48,558 nucleotides of DNA from Gammaproteobacteria bacterium (GCA_028817405.1 JAPPPS010000151.1:1-48558), one strand, 5' to 3'. Counted from the stretch's first letter, positions 1-9,215 are shown. The notes: generated from the sequence alone by a model not told the origin. Made by a program: numbers and translations.

Positions 1-116
1 TCATCTTGCCGGAAACCTTGAAACGCGCCGCATGGATTTCTGTATTGCAAGAAAATATCGAAACTTGCAATATAAAATTTCCATATTGCGAGAAACGGCG
101 AAAACTCGCAATATGG
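1..116. repeat. Tandem palindromic repeats downstream of the atp/mrr transcription unit
   Basis: Two clean palindromes stand about 40 bp apart. One has arms TATTGCAAG (43-51) and CTTGCAATA (64-72); the other has arms CCATATTGCGAG (81-92) and CTCGCAATATGG (105-116). Both have a 12-base loop rich in GAAA. A degenerate third copy (TTGCCGGAAAC ... GCATGG) fills 1-35, giving three units with a period of about 40. The array lies just beyond the stop of the Mrr gene, so it could act as a 3' hairpin or terminator for that transcript, or be a REP-type or protein-binding repeat. No long U-tract follows on the minus strand. Function is unknown. Confidence 0.6.
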
Positions 117-168
117 CGGTGTTGGTGGCGAGGAAGATTCGAGTCATGTAATAAAGAATCGACGACGG

Positions 169-1041
169 TTATATGTTTTTGAACCAGTTGTCATCGATGG
201 TAACGCGCTCGACCATTTTGGTTGTGACGCCGAGTTCTAACTCTTTCAATTTGTCCATCAGCATTTCGCCGTCCATCAAATCAATCGGAACCGCGCCGCT
301 ACGCACCGCTTCAGTACGCGCGGTTTTGGTGAAACGTGAAGTGGTGACGAACAAACCGCGGTCGGCGCGCGTCATGAGCGAACCGCGAAACGCTTGAATC
401 TCTTTGTTGCCGACCGAGTTGCCCGGCCTGTAGCGTTTGCACTGAAACACTACCGAAAAACCGAGTAGGTCGTTGATTTTTGCGGTGGCTGTGCCGTCGA
501 TGCCATCATCGGCGCCCCTGCCTGTGACCTCCACATCGGTGAAGTTGCAGGCAAGCAACAACCGCTTGGTCAACCGCTCGAAAGCGTCAGACTTCAAATC
601 TGTTAACACGCCCAGAAGGTCGGTTTTCCACCCATCTTCCGCGTAGTTCTCCGGTTCCGCATCGTTTTCTCCCGGTTTCACCTCATCGCTGGATGACGCT
701 TTGCCTTTCCGCCACTTTGTGTAGACGTCGTTAACAATCTCATCAGCATCTATCTGGTCGATTTTTCCGGGAACAATCGCCCATGAACCGCGGGCAATAT
801 TTTCCAATATGCCGTACTCCTTAAGATAGGAACGTGCCCAGGCAATACGATATTCCAGTTCACCCTGCCCATTGGGCCGCGGCCGGTCAATAGTCTTGTT
901 AGGATGCGCATCCTGACATAACGAGATGACATTTTCATTGATTTGCTGATTCGACCCGGAACCGCCGAGCGCAACCAGCACATCAAATGTGGCCTTAACT
1001 ACGTCTGAGAAAGGAATTCTAATATAGCCGCTGTCGCTCAT
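169..1041 (-). CDS. mrr: Mrr-family restriction endonuclease
   Basis: A 290-residue type IV-like restriction enzyme; Mrr-family proteins cleave modified or foreign DNA. Residues 1-110 resemble the N-terminal winged-helix (Mrr_N) domain. A linker rich in charged residues follows, and residues 145-270 form the Mrr catalytic PD-(D/E)XK domain. The key residues are visible as DDGIDG (D182) and QCK (Q200-K202), the typical Q-x-K variant. The start MSDSGYIRIP is chosen because a GGAGG Shine-Dalgarno precedes it; the frame stays open further upstream, but that part lies inside the preceding gene. It overlaps the end of the HicB-fusion gene by 23 bases, so the two are probably co-translated. It sits immediately downstream of the ATP synthase operon on the same strand. 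Confidence 0.85.
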   Translation of the reverse strand: MSDSGYIRIPFSDVVKATFDVLVALGGSGSNQQINENVISLCQDAHPNKTIDRPRPNGQGELEYRIAWARSYLKEYGILENIARGSWAIVPGKIDQIDADEIVNDVYTKWRKGKASSSDEVKPGENDAEPENYAEDGWKTDLLGVLTDLKSDAFERLTKRLLLACNFTDVEVTGRGADDGIDGTATAKINDLLGFSVVFQCKRYRPGNSVGNKEIQAFRGSLMTRADRGLFVTTSRFTKTARTEAVRSGAVPIDLMDGEMLMDKLKELELGVTTKMVERVTIDDNWFKNI

Positions 1042-1471
1042 CACTCCCAACCTCCGATAACTTATTAGTCGTCCGCATCGATGTCGACGGAGAACGAACC
1101 TTGAATGTAAACAGCGCATTAGCGCCCTGATGCGGACCCGTTTTGAAAACCAAATCCACATTGAAAAACTCGCGGAACAACTTGGTGTCCAGCGCATTAC
1201 AAACCGCGCGCACCGGGCTTTCCAGTTTCATGTCACGGTGAACATCGCCGGCGCGGATTTGCACCGTGCCGCCGCCGTTTTTTCGCAAGGGTTCAATGTA
1301 TTTGTCCCCGGCGAATTGGCGGATTTCCTCGGCCAGATGAAATCGAATCGCGCTCTTGAGATTGCGCGCCACTTCGGCCCGGGTTTTGCCGGTGGCGACG
1401 CAGCCCGGCACTTCAGGCGAGTAGGCCGAGTAGTTGTTCGGGCCTTTTTCGACGCGGATGGTGTATGTCAT
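1019..1471 (-). CDS. HicB-domain protein with an extra C-terminal domain
   Basis: 150 residues. Residues 1-50 (MTYTIRVEKG, YSAYSPEVPGCVATGKT, AIRFHLAEE) are a recognisable HicB antitoxin fold. A second block, roughly residues 65-128 (IRAGDVHRDM, VRAVCNALDT, GPHQGAN, FTFKV), is not part of HicB; from memory it resembles short stand-alone uncharacterised proteins, but that is unverified. The last 20 residues overlap the start of mrr in another frame and may be non-essential. No HicA toxin is adjacent, so a simple HicAB pair is not supported. Linkage and overlap with mrr suggest a regulatory or specificity role for the nuclease, which is inference. It starts 16 bases after the atpC stop. Confidence 0.7.
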   Translation of the reverse strand: MTYTIRVEKGPNNYSAYSPEVPGCVATGKTRAEVARNLKSAIRFHLAEEIRQFAGDKYIEPLRKNGGGTVQIRAGDVHRDMKLESPVRAVCNALDTKLFREFFNVDLVFKTGPHQGANALFTFKVRSPSTSMRTTNKLSEVGSDERQRLY

Positions 1472-1487
1472 TTCAACCGCGCGCCGG

Positions 1488-1907
1488 TTACCGTTTGATT
1501 TCCCGCAGTTTTTCTATTGCGCGCAACTGGGCGACGGCGTTGGCGAGTTCGGCTTTGGCTTGGGCGTATTCCATGGCCGAGGTTTGGTCGCGAATCGCTT
1601 CCTCGGCTCGTTTTTGCGCGGCTTCGGCGGCCGCTTGGTCGAGGTCGTCGGCGCGGATGGCGGTGTCGGACAGCACCGTCACCAAGTGCGGCTGCACTTC
1701 CAGCAGGCCGCCGGAGATGAAGAAGAATTGCTCGCCGCCGTCTTCCTGCTGCACGCGCACATCGCCGGGTTTCAGGCGGGTGACCAGCGGCGTGTGCTTC
1801 GGCGCGATGCCGAGTTCGCCGAGTTCGCCGGGGGCGAACACCATGCTGCCTTCGCCGGACCAGATTTCCTCTTCGGCGCTGACGATTTCGACGCGGATGG
1901 TGGACAT
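1488..1907 (-). CDS. atpC: ATP synthase F1 subunit epsilon
   Basis: 139 residues, the usual length for the epsilon subunit, which links the c-ring rotor to gamma and inhibits ATP hydrolysis through its C-terminal helices. The N-terminal beta-sandwich motifs are present ([41 protein letters not shown]), followed by the two-helix domain (residues about 88-139, Ala/Glu/Arg-rich). It is the last gene of the canonical atp order, 45 bases after atpD, with no cargo between them. Confidence 0.97.
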   Translation of the reverse strand: MSTIRVEIVSAEEEIWSGEGSMVFAPGELGELGIAPKHTPLVTRLKPGDVRVQQEDGGEQFFFISGGLLEVQPHLVTVLSDTAIRADDLDQAAAEAAQKRAEEAIRDQTSAMEYAQAKAELANAVAQLRAIEKLREIKR

Positions 1908-1952
1908 GACGGACGCCCGGTCAGTTGCTCGGTGACTTGGTTGCTCGACCGC

Positions 1953-3338
<1,386 letters not shown>

Positions 3339-3368
3339 TTACCGAAGGGATAAAAGTTGGTTCACGGT

Positions 3369-3767
3369 TCACTGCTCATCGGCGGCCTGATAAATCATAA
3401 TCAGGTTGCCGCAGGTGTCGTCAAGCACGGCGGTCATTGTGCCGTTGCATAACGCGGGCTCGGCGCGAAACGAGACGCCTTGCGCCTTCAACCGCGCGTA
3501 TTCGGACTCGACATTATCCACCAAAAACGCGGTCAGCGGAATACCCTCATCGTAAAGCGCCCGTTTGTATGTCCGGGTCGCCGGGTGTTCGCCGTTGGGC
3601 TCCAGCAGCAACTCGGCGCCGTCCGGCTCATCGGCCGAGACCAAGGTCACCAGCCGCGCATCGCCGAGCGGCATGTCGCGCTTCTTGACAAAGCCCAGCA
3701 CCTCCACATAAAACGCCAGCGCTTTGTCCACATCGGAAATGGAGACGCTTTCGAGTTTGATTTTCAT
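3369..3767 (-). CDS. VOC (glyoxalase/bleomycin-resistance) superfamily protein
   Basis: About 132 residues with the beta-alpha-beta-beta-beta layout of VOC proteins: LESVSISDVDKALAFYVEVLGF, then DARLVTLVSADEPDGAELLLEP, LTAFLVDNVESEYARLKAQGVSF and a C-terminal DDTCGNLIMIYQ that carries the usual metal-ligand region. The substrate cannot be inferred. I place the start at MKIKLESVS, where VOC proteins normally begin; the frame is open to 3812, and the longer version would overlap the methyltransferase end. No strong Shine-Dalgarno decides it. It is the last of five cargo genes between atpG and atpD, 36 bases before atpD. Confidence 0.8.
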   Translation of the reverse strand: MKIKLESVSISDVDKALAFYVEVLGFVKKRDMPLGDARLVTLVSADEPDGAELLLEPNGEHPATRTYKRALYDEGIPLTAFLVDNVESEYARLKAQGVSFRAEPALCNGTMTAVLDDTCGNLIMIYQAADEQ

Positions 3768-3786
3768 CGGTGTTGATGTCTTGCTT

Positions 3787-4746
3787 TCAGCGGACGGCGT
3801 GGCGGTCATCATGATGCCGAGCGCCGGGCAACTGGCGTTTGAATTTCACGGCGGACGGGGCGGCGGGGGCGGCGCCCTGGTTGTCGCGCGCTTCCCCGAT
3901 TATATCCAATCTGGCGCGCATGACCCGCACTGCTTCCGGATTTTCGTCGATTAATATAAACCGTCGGCCGTGTTTCGCCGCCGCCTCGCCGGTGCTGCCG
4001 CTGCCGGCGAAGAAATCCAGCACGGTGTCGCCGGGGTTGGAATGGACGCGCACAATGCGCTCCAAAATCGCCAGCGGTTTCTGCGTTGGGTAGCCGGTTT
4101 TTTCCCGGCCGTTGGTCGGCACGATGGTCTGCCACCAGGTGTCGGTCGGGGTTTTGCCGCGCGCGGCCTTCTCGGCGCCAGCCAAGCCCGGCGCCATGTA
4201 CGGAATGCGGTCGATGGCGTCGTAGTTGAAGATATAGTCGTCGGGGTTTTTGGCGAACCAATAGATGTTGTCGTGCTTGGCTGACCATCGACTCTTCGAG
4301 CGCGCGCCGAAGTCGTAGGCCCAGATAATTTCGTTGATGCAGTGGCGCGCGCCGCCGAAAATTTCCTCCAGCAGCAACCGGCAACGCGCCGACTCGCGCC
4401 AGTCGATGTGGAAAAACAAACTGCCGTTGGCGGTTAAGATTCGATGCGCCTCGACCAGTCGCGGGCGCAGAAAGCCGGGATAGTCGGCGAATGAGTCGGC
4501 ATAACCGGAATCGCCGGCGCCGCTGACCACTTTGGTTTTATACCGCCGCCCGCTGAAACCGATGCGGTCGCCATGGTCCGCCGGCGCCGCATCCGCCACT
4601 GCCGTGACCCGGATGCGTTTGCGCGCCTGCGTTCTGCCGGTGTTGAACGGCGGGTCGATGTAAATTAACGCCGCCGACTCATCCGGCATTCGCCTCAAAT
4701 GCGGCAGGTTGTCGCCAAGGAGAATTTGGCTGGCGTTTTGCTGCAT
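3787..4746 (-). CDS. Site-specific DNA methyltransferase (N6-adenine/N4-cytosine, beta-type order)
   Basis: 319 residues. Motif IV DPPFNTG (D31-P-P-F34) comes before motif I DFFAGSGSTGEAA (F246-G250), the order of beta-class amino-methyltransferases (N6_N4_Mtase family). GYPTQKPLAILERIV is also typical of this family. The protein should transfer a methyl group from SAM to adenine or N4-cytosine; the recognition sequence cannot be predicted. It starts 2 bases after the stop of the small membrane/coiled-coil gene, so the two are probably co-translated. No dedicated restriction endonuclease is adjacent, so it may be an orphan methyltransferase or part of a nearby defence cassette. Confidence 0.92.
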   Translation of the reverse strand: MQQNASQILLGDNLPHLRRMPDESAALIYIDPPFNTGRTQARKRIRVTAVADAAPADHGDRIGFSGRRYKTKVVSGAGDSGYADSFADYPGFLRPRLVEAHRILTANGSLFFHIDWRESARCRLLLEEIFGGARHCINEIIWAYDFGARSKSRWSAKHDNIYWFAKNPDDYIFNYDAIDRIPYMAPGLAGAEKAARGKTPTDTWWQTIVPTNGREKTGYPTQKPLAILERIVRVHSNPGDTVLDFFAGSGSTGEAAAKHGRRFILIDENPEAVRVMRARLDIIGEARDNQGAAPAAPSAVKFKRQLPGARHHDDRHAVR

Positions 4747-4748
4747 CG

Positions 4749-4970
4749 CTATTTTGCGCGCCGTTTGCTTTCGAGTCGATTCAGGCGGTTGTCGAGCATT
4801 TGGAAAAACAGCCTTTTATAGTGCTGGTTTTCCTTGACCAAACGCTCGGTCTGTTGGCGGAAATATGTCAGTTCGTCTCGCTGCATTTTCATCCGATGGA
4901 CAAATTGCATGACGATGGCGACAAGCAACAGCACCGAGAATGAACTCAATACGACGGTCATTTCATTCAT
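4749..4970 (-). CDS. Small membrane-anchored coiled-coil protein
   Basis: 73 residues. An N-terminal hydrophobic helix (about residues 5-25, VVLSSFSVLLLVAIVMQFV) is followed by a basic, heptad-like amphipathic region (residues 28-70, rich in R, Q, E, L), as in a single-pass membrane protein with a cytoplasmic coiled coil. A GGAG Shine-Dalgarno 7 bases upstream supports the start. It ends 2 bases before the methyltransferase start and follows the proline-rich microprotein by 72 bases. I do not recognise a family. Confidence 0.65.
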   Translation of the reverse strand: MNEMTVVLSSFSVLLLVAIVMQFVHRMKMQRDELTYFRQQTERLVKENQHYKRLFFQMLDNRLNRLESKRRAK

Positions 4971-5042
4971 GGTTTCTCTCCGGCCGTTGACGAACCGTCG
5001 CCACCGCCGATGGTGGCGACGGCGGATTCAAGTTTGTGCCAA

Positions 5043-5183
5043 TCAGTCTTTCGACCTTGACGGCGGCGGAGGCGGCGCCGGTGGCGGTGGCGGACGCTTG
5101 ACGCCTGCAGGGCGCGGGTTGTAGTTCCGCCGGATTTTCCCGAGGAAATCCCTCGACGGCTTAGGGTTGGGCGTGCTGGTCAT
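5043..5183 (-). CDS. Proline-rich 46-residue microprotein
   Basis: A short reading frame read directly from the sequence: it starts MTSTPNPKPSRDFLGKIRR, continues to a VKR followed by PPPPPAPPPPP, and ends SRSKD. Three things support it: a GGAG Shine-Dalgarno 9 bases upstream, an ATGA overlap with the stop of the DUF6338-like gene (5183-5180), and clean termination. The polyproline run would adopt a PPII helix and could bind a partner protein. Polyproline also stalls ribosomes, so EF-P dependence is expected. Function is unknown; the overlap points to a partner role with the upstream membrane protein. Confidence 0.65.
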   Translation of the reverse strand: MTSTPNPKPSRDFLGKIRRNYNPRPAGVKRPPPPPAPPPPPSRSKD

Positions 5184-5770
5184 GACGATTTCTCCGGATA
5201 GCGAGATATGAATTCAACCATGTGTACGCGGCTTGCGTCAACAAGGATTCCGCGCACATTCTCCAATTCAACGACTTTTGCATCAGAATCATCTTCGCCC
5301 TGCACCCATGCGGCATTTTCAAGCAGGATGTGGCCTTTGTCAGGATTCGCGGGCCATATTTCTGGCCAGCCAATCAAACGCCTGCCGTCTTTCAGGTGTA
5401 ACACAATGTAACCGACTCTGTAACCTTCAAAAGATTGCAGCCATTCCGACTGGTATGATGTTCGCGTGGTGAAGCGCGCTCTTCTGAGCAGTTTGTGCAG
5501 CCAATCATTGTTTACAAAAATCGTAAAAACAATTCCCAGCAGAACCGCAGCCCCAAACGGCAGAATATTTTCCACCCATCCTTGCTGTGGAAAACACAAG
5601 CGAAAAGGAAAAACCAACCCTTGGATAAACAGCGTAAATATCAGCGCTTGTATCACACGCTCAAATTGCGAGGGCTTGGTATAGGATGCCAGTCCGTAAA
5701 AAATCCACGCCGCAAGAAACCCCGGCAGGAGGTATTGCAGCAGGGAAATGACTTGCTGGCTAACCGGCAT
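5180..5770 (-). CDS. DUF6338-like membrane protein
   Basis: 196 residues. Hydrophobic segments lie at about residues 8-27 (LLQYLLPGFLAAWIFYGLAS), 40-57 (VIQALIFTLFIQGLVFPF) and 70-88 (LPFGAAVLLGIVFTIFVN). A soluble C-terminal domain of about 95 residues follows, with GYIVLHLKDGRRLIGWPEIWPANPDKGHILLENAAW, an RNA-chaperone/Sm-like or barrel-like beta pattern. The LLPGFLAAWIFYGL start with the KPSQFERVIQALIFT stretch recalls the uncharacterised DUF6338 family; this is from memory. The gene begins 2 bases after the atpG stop and overlaps the proline-rich microprotein by 4 bases. Confidence 0.7.
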   Translation of the reverse strand: MPVSQQVISLLQYLLPGFLAAWIFYGLASYTKPSQFERVIQALIFTLFIQGLVFPFRLCFPQQGWVENILPFGAAVLLGIVFTIFVNNDWLHKLLRRARFTTRTSYQSEWLQSFEGYRVGYIVLHLKDGRRLIGWPEIWPANPDKGHILLENAAWVQGEDDSDAKVVELENVRGILVDASRVHMVEFISRYPEKSS

Positions 5771-5772
5771 TG

Positions 5773-6642
5773 CTAAACCGCCGCCGCCCCGCCCACTATC
5801 TCGGACAGTTCCTGCGTAATCGCGGCTTGCCGGGCTTTGTTGTAGACCAGTTGCAACTCGTCGATGAGTTTGCCGGCGTTGTCGGTGGCGGATTTCATCG
5901 CCACCATGCGCGCGGCTTGTTCGCAGGCGGCGTTCTCCGCGACTTCCTGATAAATCAGCGACTCGATGTACCGCGACATCAAGGTGTCGATAACCTCTTT
6001 CGCGTCCGGCTCGTAGATGTAATCCCAGTGGTGCGACATGTCCTTGTCCTCATCCTCGGCGTTGGGCGTGATGGGAATCAACTGCTCGATGAGCGGCCGC
6101 TGCGTCATGGTGTTGACGAACTCGTTGCTGGCCACGAACAGCCGGTCGATGCGCCCCTCCATATAGTCGTCCATCATCACCTTGACCGCGCCGACCAACT
6201 CATGCAGTTGCGGCGCGTCGCCCAAGTTGACCGCTTCCGAGACGATGTTGGCTTTGAAACGGTTAAAGAACGCGCCGGCCTTTTTGCCGATGACCGACAC
6301 CCGCACATCGGCGCCTTTGTCGTGCCATTCCGACATCGCGGCCACGGCTTGGCGAAACAAATTAACATTCAGCCCGCCGCACAACCCGCGGTCCGATGAC
6401 ACGACCACAAAACCGACCGCCTTGACTTCGCGCTCGACCGTATACGGATGCTGGTATTCCGAATGCGCGCGCGCCAGGTGCGCGACCACGCCGCGCATTT
6501 TGTTCGCGTACGGCTGCGCCGCGCGCATGCGTTCCTGCGCCCGCCGCATCTTGCTGGCGGCGACCATCTCCATCGCTTTGGTGATTTTCCGCGTGCTGCC
6601 GATGGAGTTGATTTGCGTGCGGATTTCTTTGGCGCCGGGCAT
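5773..6642 (-). CDS. atpG: ATP synthase F1 subunit gamma
   Basis: 289 residues, full length. Gamma is the central rotor shaft that turns inside the alpha3beta3 ring. The N-terminal coiled-coil helix ([36 protein letters not shown]) and the C-terminal helix ([38 protein letters not shown]) are both intact, as is the [10 protein letters not shown] motif. It starts 2 bases after the stop of the YajG-like lipoprotein gene with no strong Shine-Dalgarno of its own, so translation is probably coupled to that cargo gene. Ten accessory genes separate it from atpA. Confidence 0.98.
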   Translation of the reverse strand: MPGAKEIRTQINSIGSTRKITKAMEMVAASKMRRAQERMRAAQPYANKMRGVVAHLARAHSEYQHPYTVEREVKAVGFVVVSSDRGLCGGLNVNLFRQAVAAMSEWHDKGADVRVSVIGKKAGAFFNRFKANIVSEAVNLGDAPQLHELVGAVKVMMDDYMEGRIDRLFVASNEFVNTMTQRPLIEQLIPITPNAEDEDKDMSHHWDYIYEPDAKEVIDTLMSRYIESLIYQEVAENAACEQAARMVAMKSATDNAGKLIDELQLVYNKARQAAITQELSEIVGGAAAV

Positions 6643-6644
6643 GG

Positions 6645-7232
6645 TTAATTGGTACCGGTGAGAAACTGTTCCAGTTCGGCGTCGGCGGCGATGCGCGCGA
6701 GGATGTCGCTCAGCACATCGCTCGGCGTGGCGCCGGGCTTCGGCCGGTTCAATTCGAGAACCGCCTGGCGCTCGCCGACCGAGCGGTAGGTGCTGGTGCG
6801 GCGACTCGCGCCGCGCACCGCCTCGGCGACAAACACCGCCGCCGCTTCCTCGTCCGACGACCAGCGCTTGGTGGCGACCGCGTAATCGAAGACCCGCACC
6901 GCGACCGACAGCCGCGCGTCATGCGGCGCGCCGGCCGCGACCAAGCGGTAGCCCTTGCGCGCAAACAACTCGCGCACCGCCGCCTCAACCGCCTCGATGA
7001 CTTCACCGTCGCCGCCGTCGCCGCGCGCATCGCTGACCGACAACGCCAGCGCGGTGTCCCGCTCAATCGCCGCCAACTCGGCCGGCAACACCGGCGCAAT
7101 CGCCACCGGCGGCGGGGTGTAGGCGCAGCCGGCGAGCAGGGCGGCGGCCAAAGCGGCCGGGGCCGCGGACTGAATCAACTTCGACAACGCGCAATTGCGT
7201 GCGCGCGGATTGTGGCTTGGGAATGATTTCAT
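6645..7232 (-). CDS. YajG-like lipoprotein
   Basis: 195 residues from the ATG at 7232, which has a strong GGGAGG Shine-Dalgarno 8 bases away. A lipoprotein signal is clear: a basic N-terminus, a hydrophobic stretch and the lipobox LAGC with Cys36. The mature part has the pattern of YajG-family outer-membrane lipoproteins ([55 protein letters not shown]); this assignment is from memory and moderate. It has its own extended -10 promoter at 7262-7270 and ends 2 bases before atpG, so it likely feeds transcription and translation into atpG. Confidence 0.65.
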   Translation of the reverse strand: MKSFPSHNPRARNCALSKLIQSAAPAALAAALLAGCAYTPPPVAIAPVLPAELAAIERDTALALSVSDARGDGGDGEVIEAVEAAVRELFARKGYRLVAAGAPHDARLSVAVRVFDYAVATKRWSSDEEAAAVFVAEAVRGASRRTSTYRSVGERQAVLELNRPKPGATPSDVLSDILARIAADAELEQFLTGTN

Positions 7233-7261
7233 GACGCTGCCTCCCGGCGAATGGAGCGCGG

Positions 7262-7270
7262 ATTGTAGCA
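7262..7270 (-). promoter_or_regulatory. Extended -10 promoter for the YajG-like gene and atpG
   Basis: On the minus strand this reads TGCTACAAT, a TGN-extended -10 hexamer (TACAAT), about 30 bases before the ATG at 7232. The bases after it (GCGCTCCATTCGCC) closely match those after the two other -10 elements at 8594-8602 and 10638-10646, suggesting a shared promoter module. It would give atpG, atpD and atpC an internal promoter. Confidence 0.5.
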
Positions 7271-7355
7271 TGGGTGGGGCGGGTGGAATTTGGGCGGATT
7301 CATCGCTTCATCACGCCCGCCGGCGACGGGTGTTTCCACCGCTGGGCGCGTGGCG

Positions 7356-7766
7356 CTATTGCGCGGAATTTTTGGCTTTGGTCCGTTTTGATTTGCCGGA
7401 ATGATGCAAGTAGGCGATGACGGATGCCGTTACGATAACCGCCGCCACCACCCACACCGCGACGCGAAACAGCATGCTCCATTCCGTGAATACCGTGTCC
7501 AACAGGCTCAGCAACAAACCGATGAGATAATACAGCGCGACCGACATGGACACAAGCGCGGCGATGGCGGCGGCGTGCAAACTGGATTTTACGGCGGAAT
7601 CCGCGCTGTCGTCACCCCAAACAGCGGCGGCGACAACCCCGGCAACTAAAATGGAAGCCACGAGCAAGACGGTCTTAACACCGTCAAACACTTCGGCGAT
7701 GACGATGCCGGCGATGAGCGCGGCCACGCCGAAAAGAACTATGCGGATTCGGTTTTCAAAGGGCAC
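7356..7766 (-). CDS. Small four-helix membrane protein
   Basis: 136 residues with a GTG start at 7766 (AGAG 8 bases upstream). Four hydrophobic segments are visible: about residues 9-26 (IVLFGVAALIAGIVIAEV), 32-50 (VLLVASILVAGVVAAAVW), 66-92 (AAIAALVSMSVALYYLIGLLLSLLDTV) and 98-120 (LFRVAVWVVAAVIVTASVIAY). A basic tail (KSKRTKAK) suggests a cytoplasmic C-terminus. No family is recognised. It sits between the GIY-YIG gene (93 bases upstream) and the YajG-like gene. Confidence 0.7.
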   Translation of the reverse strand: MPFENRIRIVLFGVAALIAGIVIAEVFDGVKTVLLVASILVAGVVAAAVWGDDSADSAVKSSLHAAAIAALVSMSVALYYLIGLLLSLLDTVFTEWSMLFRVAVWVVAAVIVTASVIAYLHHSGKSKRTKAKNSAQ

Positions 7767-7859
7767 TTTTGTCTCTCTGCATGGTGGCGTTATTTCTCGC
7801 TATTAGCCGTTGCCACACTGGAAAACGAGTGGAAAATGAGCGCAGAAATGGCCACTGAC

Positions 7860-8375
7860 CTACTTTGCGGGCGGTAAGGTTGGAAGTTGCCTGTTTGCGA
7901 AAGGCAACCTTTTGTACTGACTGTTGAATTCATGGAGCATTTCCGCTTCGACATGGGCAGGCTCGCGGTCGACGACAACCTTGCAACAAACCTGCAAATC
8001 TCGATTATTCGCCAGTTGCCAGATGTAGCTGCCGCCCTTGTGATTGTCCGCCTTCTTGTCGCCAAAACGCACAAGTTGCCGAATTCGCGTACGCAAAGTT
8101 GCACTTTGCGAACTGCCGCCGGCTTTTCCGAAATACAACACGACTGTACCCTGAACCCATTTGGATTCAAGCACCGATTTTGCAACGGTCTCATTGACAG
8201 TTTTACCGCCCTCATTAGTGAGCAGAAATCGCGGCGGGTCATCGAGCAAGCGCGCGACCAGATAGACACCCGGCATGTCTGGAATATCGAGGCAACCGCG
8301 AATCATCAGATCGCTTACTTTTTGGAATCCAGCAAATCCAGCGCTGCGCAAAGCCGAAACATCATCAAAGTTCAT
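7860..8375 (-). CDS. GIY-YIG nuclease-like protein
   Basis: 171 residues with the GIY-YIG signature spread as MPGVYLV (GVY 36-38), VVLYFGKA (YFG 81-83), LRTRIR (R95/R97), a conserved Glu in HVEAEML (E143/E145) and an Asn in LPFANRQ (N161). These match the order of the catalytic residues of the family, so a metal-dependent nuclease is likely. A GGAG Shine-Dalgarno 7 bases upstream supports the start. It overlaps by 11 bases the antitoxin-like gene upstream, whose close paralogue precedes a zeta-like kinase 2 kb away. This arrangement suggests a toxin or defence effector, which is inference. Confidence 0.75.
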   Translation of the reverse strand: MNFDDVSALRSAGFAGFQKVSDLMIRGCLDIPDMPGVYLVARLLDDPPRFLLTNEGGKTVNETVAKSVLESKWVQGTVVLYFGKAGGSSQSATLRTRIRQLVRFGDKKADNHKGGSYIWQLANNRDLQVCCKVVVDREPAHVEAEMLHEFNSQYKRLPFANRQLPTLPPAK

Positions 8376-8565
8376 CGTCGACTCCGGACGCGGCGCGTTG
8401 CCAACGCAGTTGCTCCGAACGCTCGATGATTTTGCGCTGGTCAGCGATGGATTCGTCGATGGCTTTCATGAACACCCGCTCGCGTTCATGCGCGGGCGCA
8501 TTGCGCATGAACTCCGAGAATGCGTCGTTTTTTGCGGACGGTTTTGGGCTTGAGGAGGGTTTCAT
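8365..8565 (-). CDS. Antitoxin-like small protein, copy A
   Basis: 66 residues starting MKPSSSPKPSAKN, with a predicted helical core FSEFMRNA ... ERERVFMKAIDESIADQRKI and a basic tail. Over the first 59 residues only 10 positions differ from copy B (10418-10609), and DNA similarity continues into the 5' leader, so the two arose by a recent duplication. Its 3' end overlaps the GIY-YIG gene by 11 bases. Size, position before a nuclease and the paralogue before a zeta-like kinase fit a toxin-antitoxin antitoxin. It could also be a generic chaperone or regulator. Confidence 0.7.
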   Translation of the reverse strand: MKPSSSPKPSAKNDAFSEFMRNAPAHERERVFMKAIDESIADQRKIIERSEQLRWQRAASGVDDEL

Positions 8566-8593
8566 GGGTCTGTCTTCTGGCGAATGGGCGCAC

Positions 8594-8602
8594 ATTTTAG
8601 CA
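8594..8602 (-). promoter_or_regulatory. Extended -10 promoter of the copy A/GIY-YIG unit
   Basis: The minus strand reads TGCTAAAAT, a TGN-extended -10 (TAAAAT), about 29 bases before the ATG of copy A. The following leader (GCGCCCATTCGCC) is shared with the promoters at 7262 and 10638. Confidence 0.45.
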
Positions 8603-8603
8603 T

Positions 8604-9215
8604 TTAATGTGAACGCGGTTCGGCTATCTCAATCCACTCCGCGCCGTAGAAAACGATTGTGGGAATGCGAACCTCAACATCCCCTTTGAGAGATTTAACC
8701 GTAAAATCGAAATCTTGCATGTCTCCTTCATAACCCTCAAAACGGAACCATTGACCAAATATATGGCTTGCTTTTTCCGCCTGAGAGATTTGTTTTTGTG
8801 GTTGTACACGCCATTCGTCAGATTCATTAGATTCATCAGAAAACGAATATGTCGCTTCGTGCAAAAAGAATACAGCCCAGTTTTGGACATCATGAATAGC
8901 GATTGGTTTCAACGTTGCCATAGCCTTTTCATCGGGCAGCAAAAACCTCAGAAAAATTCCGGGTTTGATAACCTGTCGAACTGAAACTTTTGGAACTCTC
9001 GACTCCATTGTGAAAGATCCCAAAACTCGGCCCAACACTCTCCTCACAAAAGAGCGTTTTGGTTCCCAAAATTTCCCCATGGGTTGCCCACGATGCATAT
9101 TCAATTTTGCCATGCCGCCCACAAAGTTGGCATCGGTCCAGCCGTAATCCTCTCTCAAAATTGTGTTGAGAGTTCGTGAACATGTATCGGCTACTTCTGA
9201 ATTAAATGTACTCAT
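8604..9215 (-). CDS. Uncharacterised protein, second gene of a two-gene cassette
   Basis: 203 residues from MSTFNSEVADTC, supported by GGAGG 6 bases upstream. No signal peptide or membrane segment is visible and I recognise no domain. The composition is soluble and mixed, with an aromatic-rich C-terminal half (HIFGQWFRFEGYEGDM, VFYGAEWIEIAE). The coding region is clearly less GC-rich than the atp genes around it, which points to horizontal acquisition. It overlaps the 77-residue gene upstream by 14 bases, so the two form a coupled unit. Confidence 0.65.
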   Translation of the reverse strand: MSTFNSEVADTCSRTLNTILREDYGWTDANFVGGMAKLNMHRGQPMGKFWEPKRSFVRRVLGRVLGSFTMESRVPKVSVRQVIKPGIFLRFLLPDEKAMATLKPIAIHDVQNWAVFFLHEATYSFSDESNESDEWRVQPQKQISQAEKASHIFGQWFRFEGYEGDMQDFDFTVKSLKGDVEVRIPTIVFYGAEWIEIAEPRSH

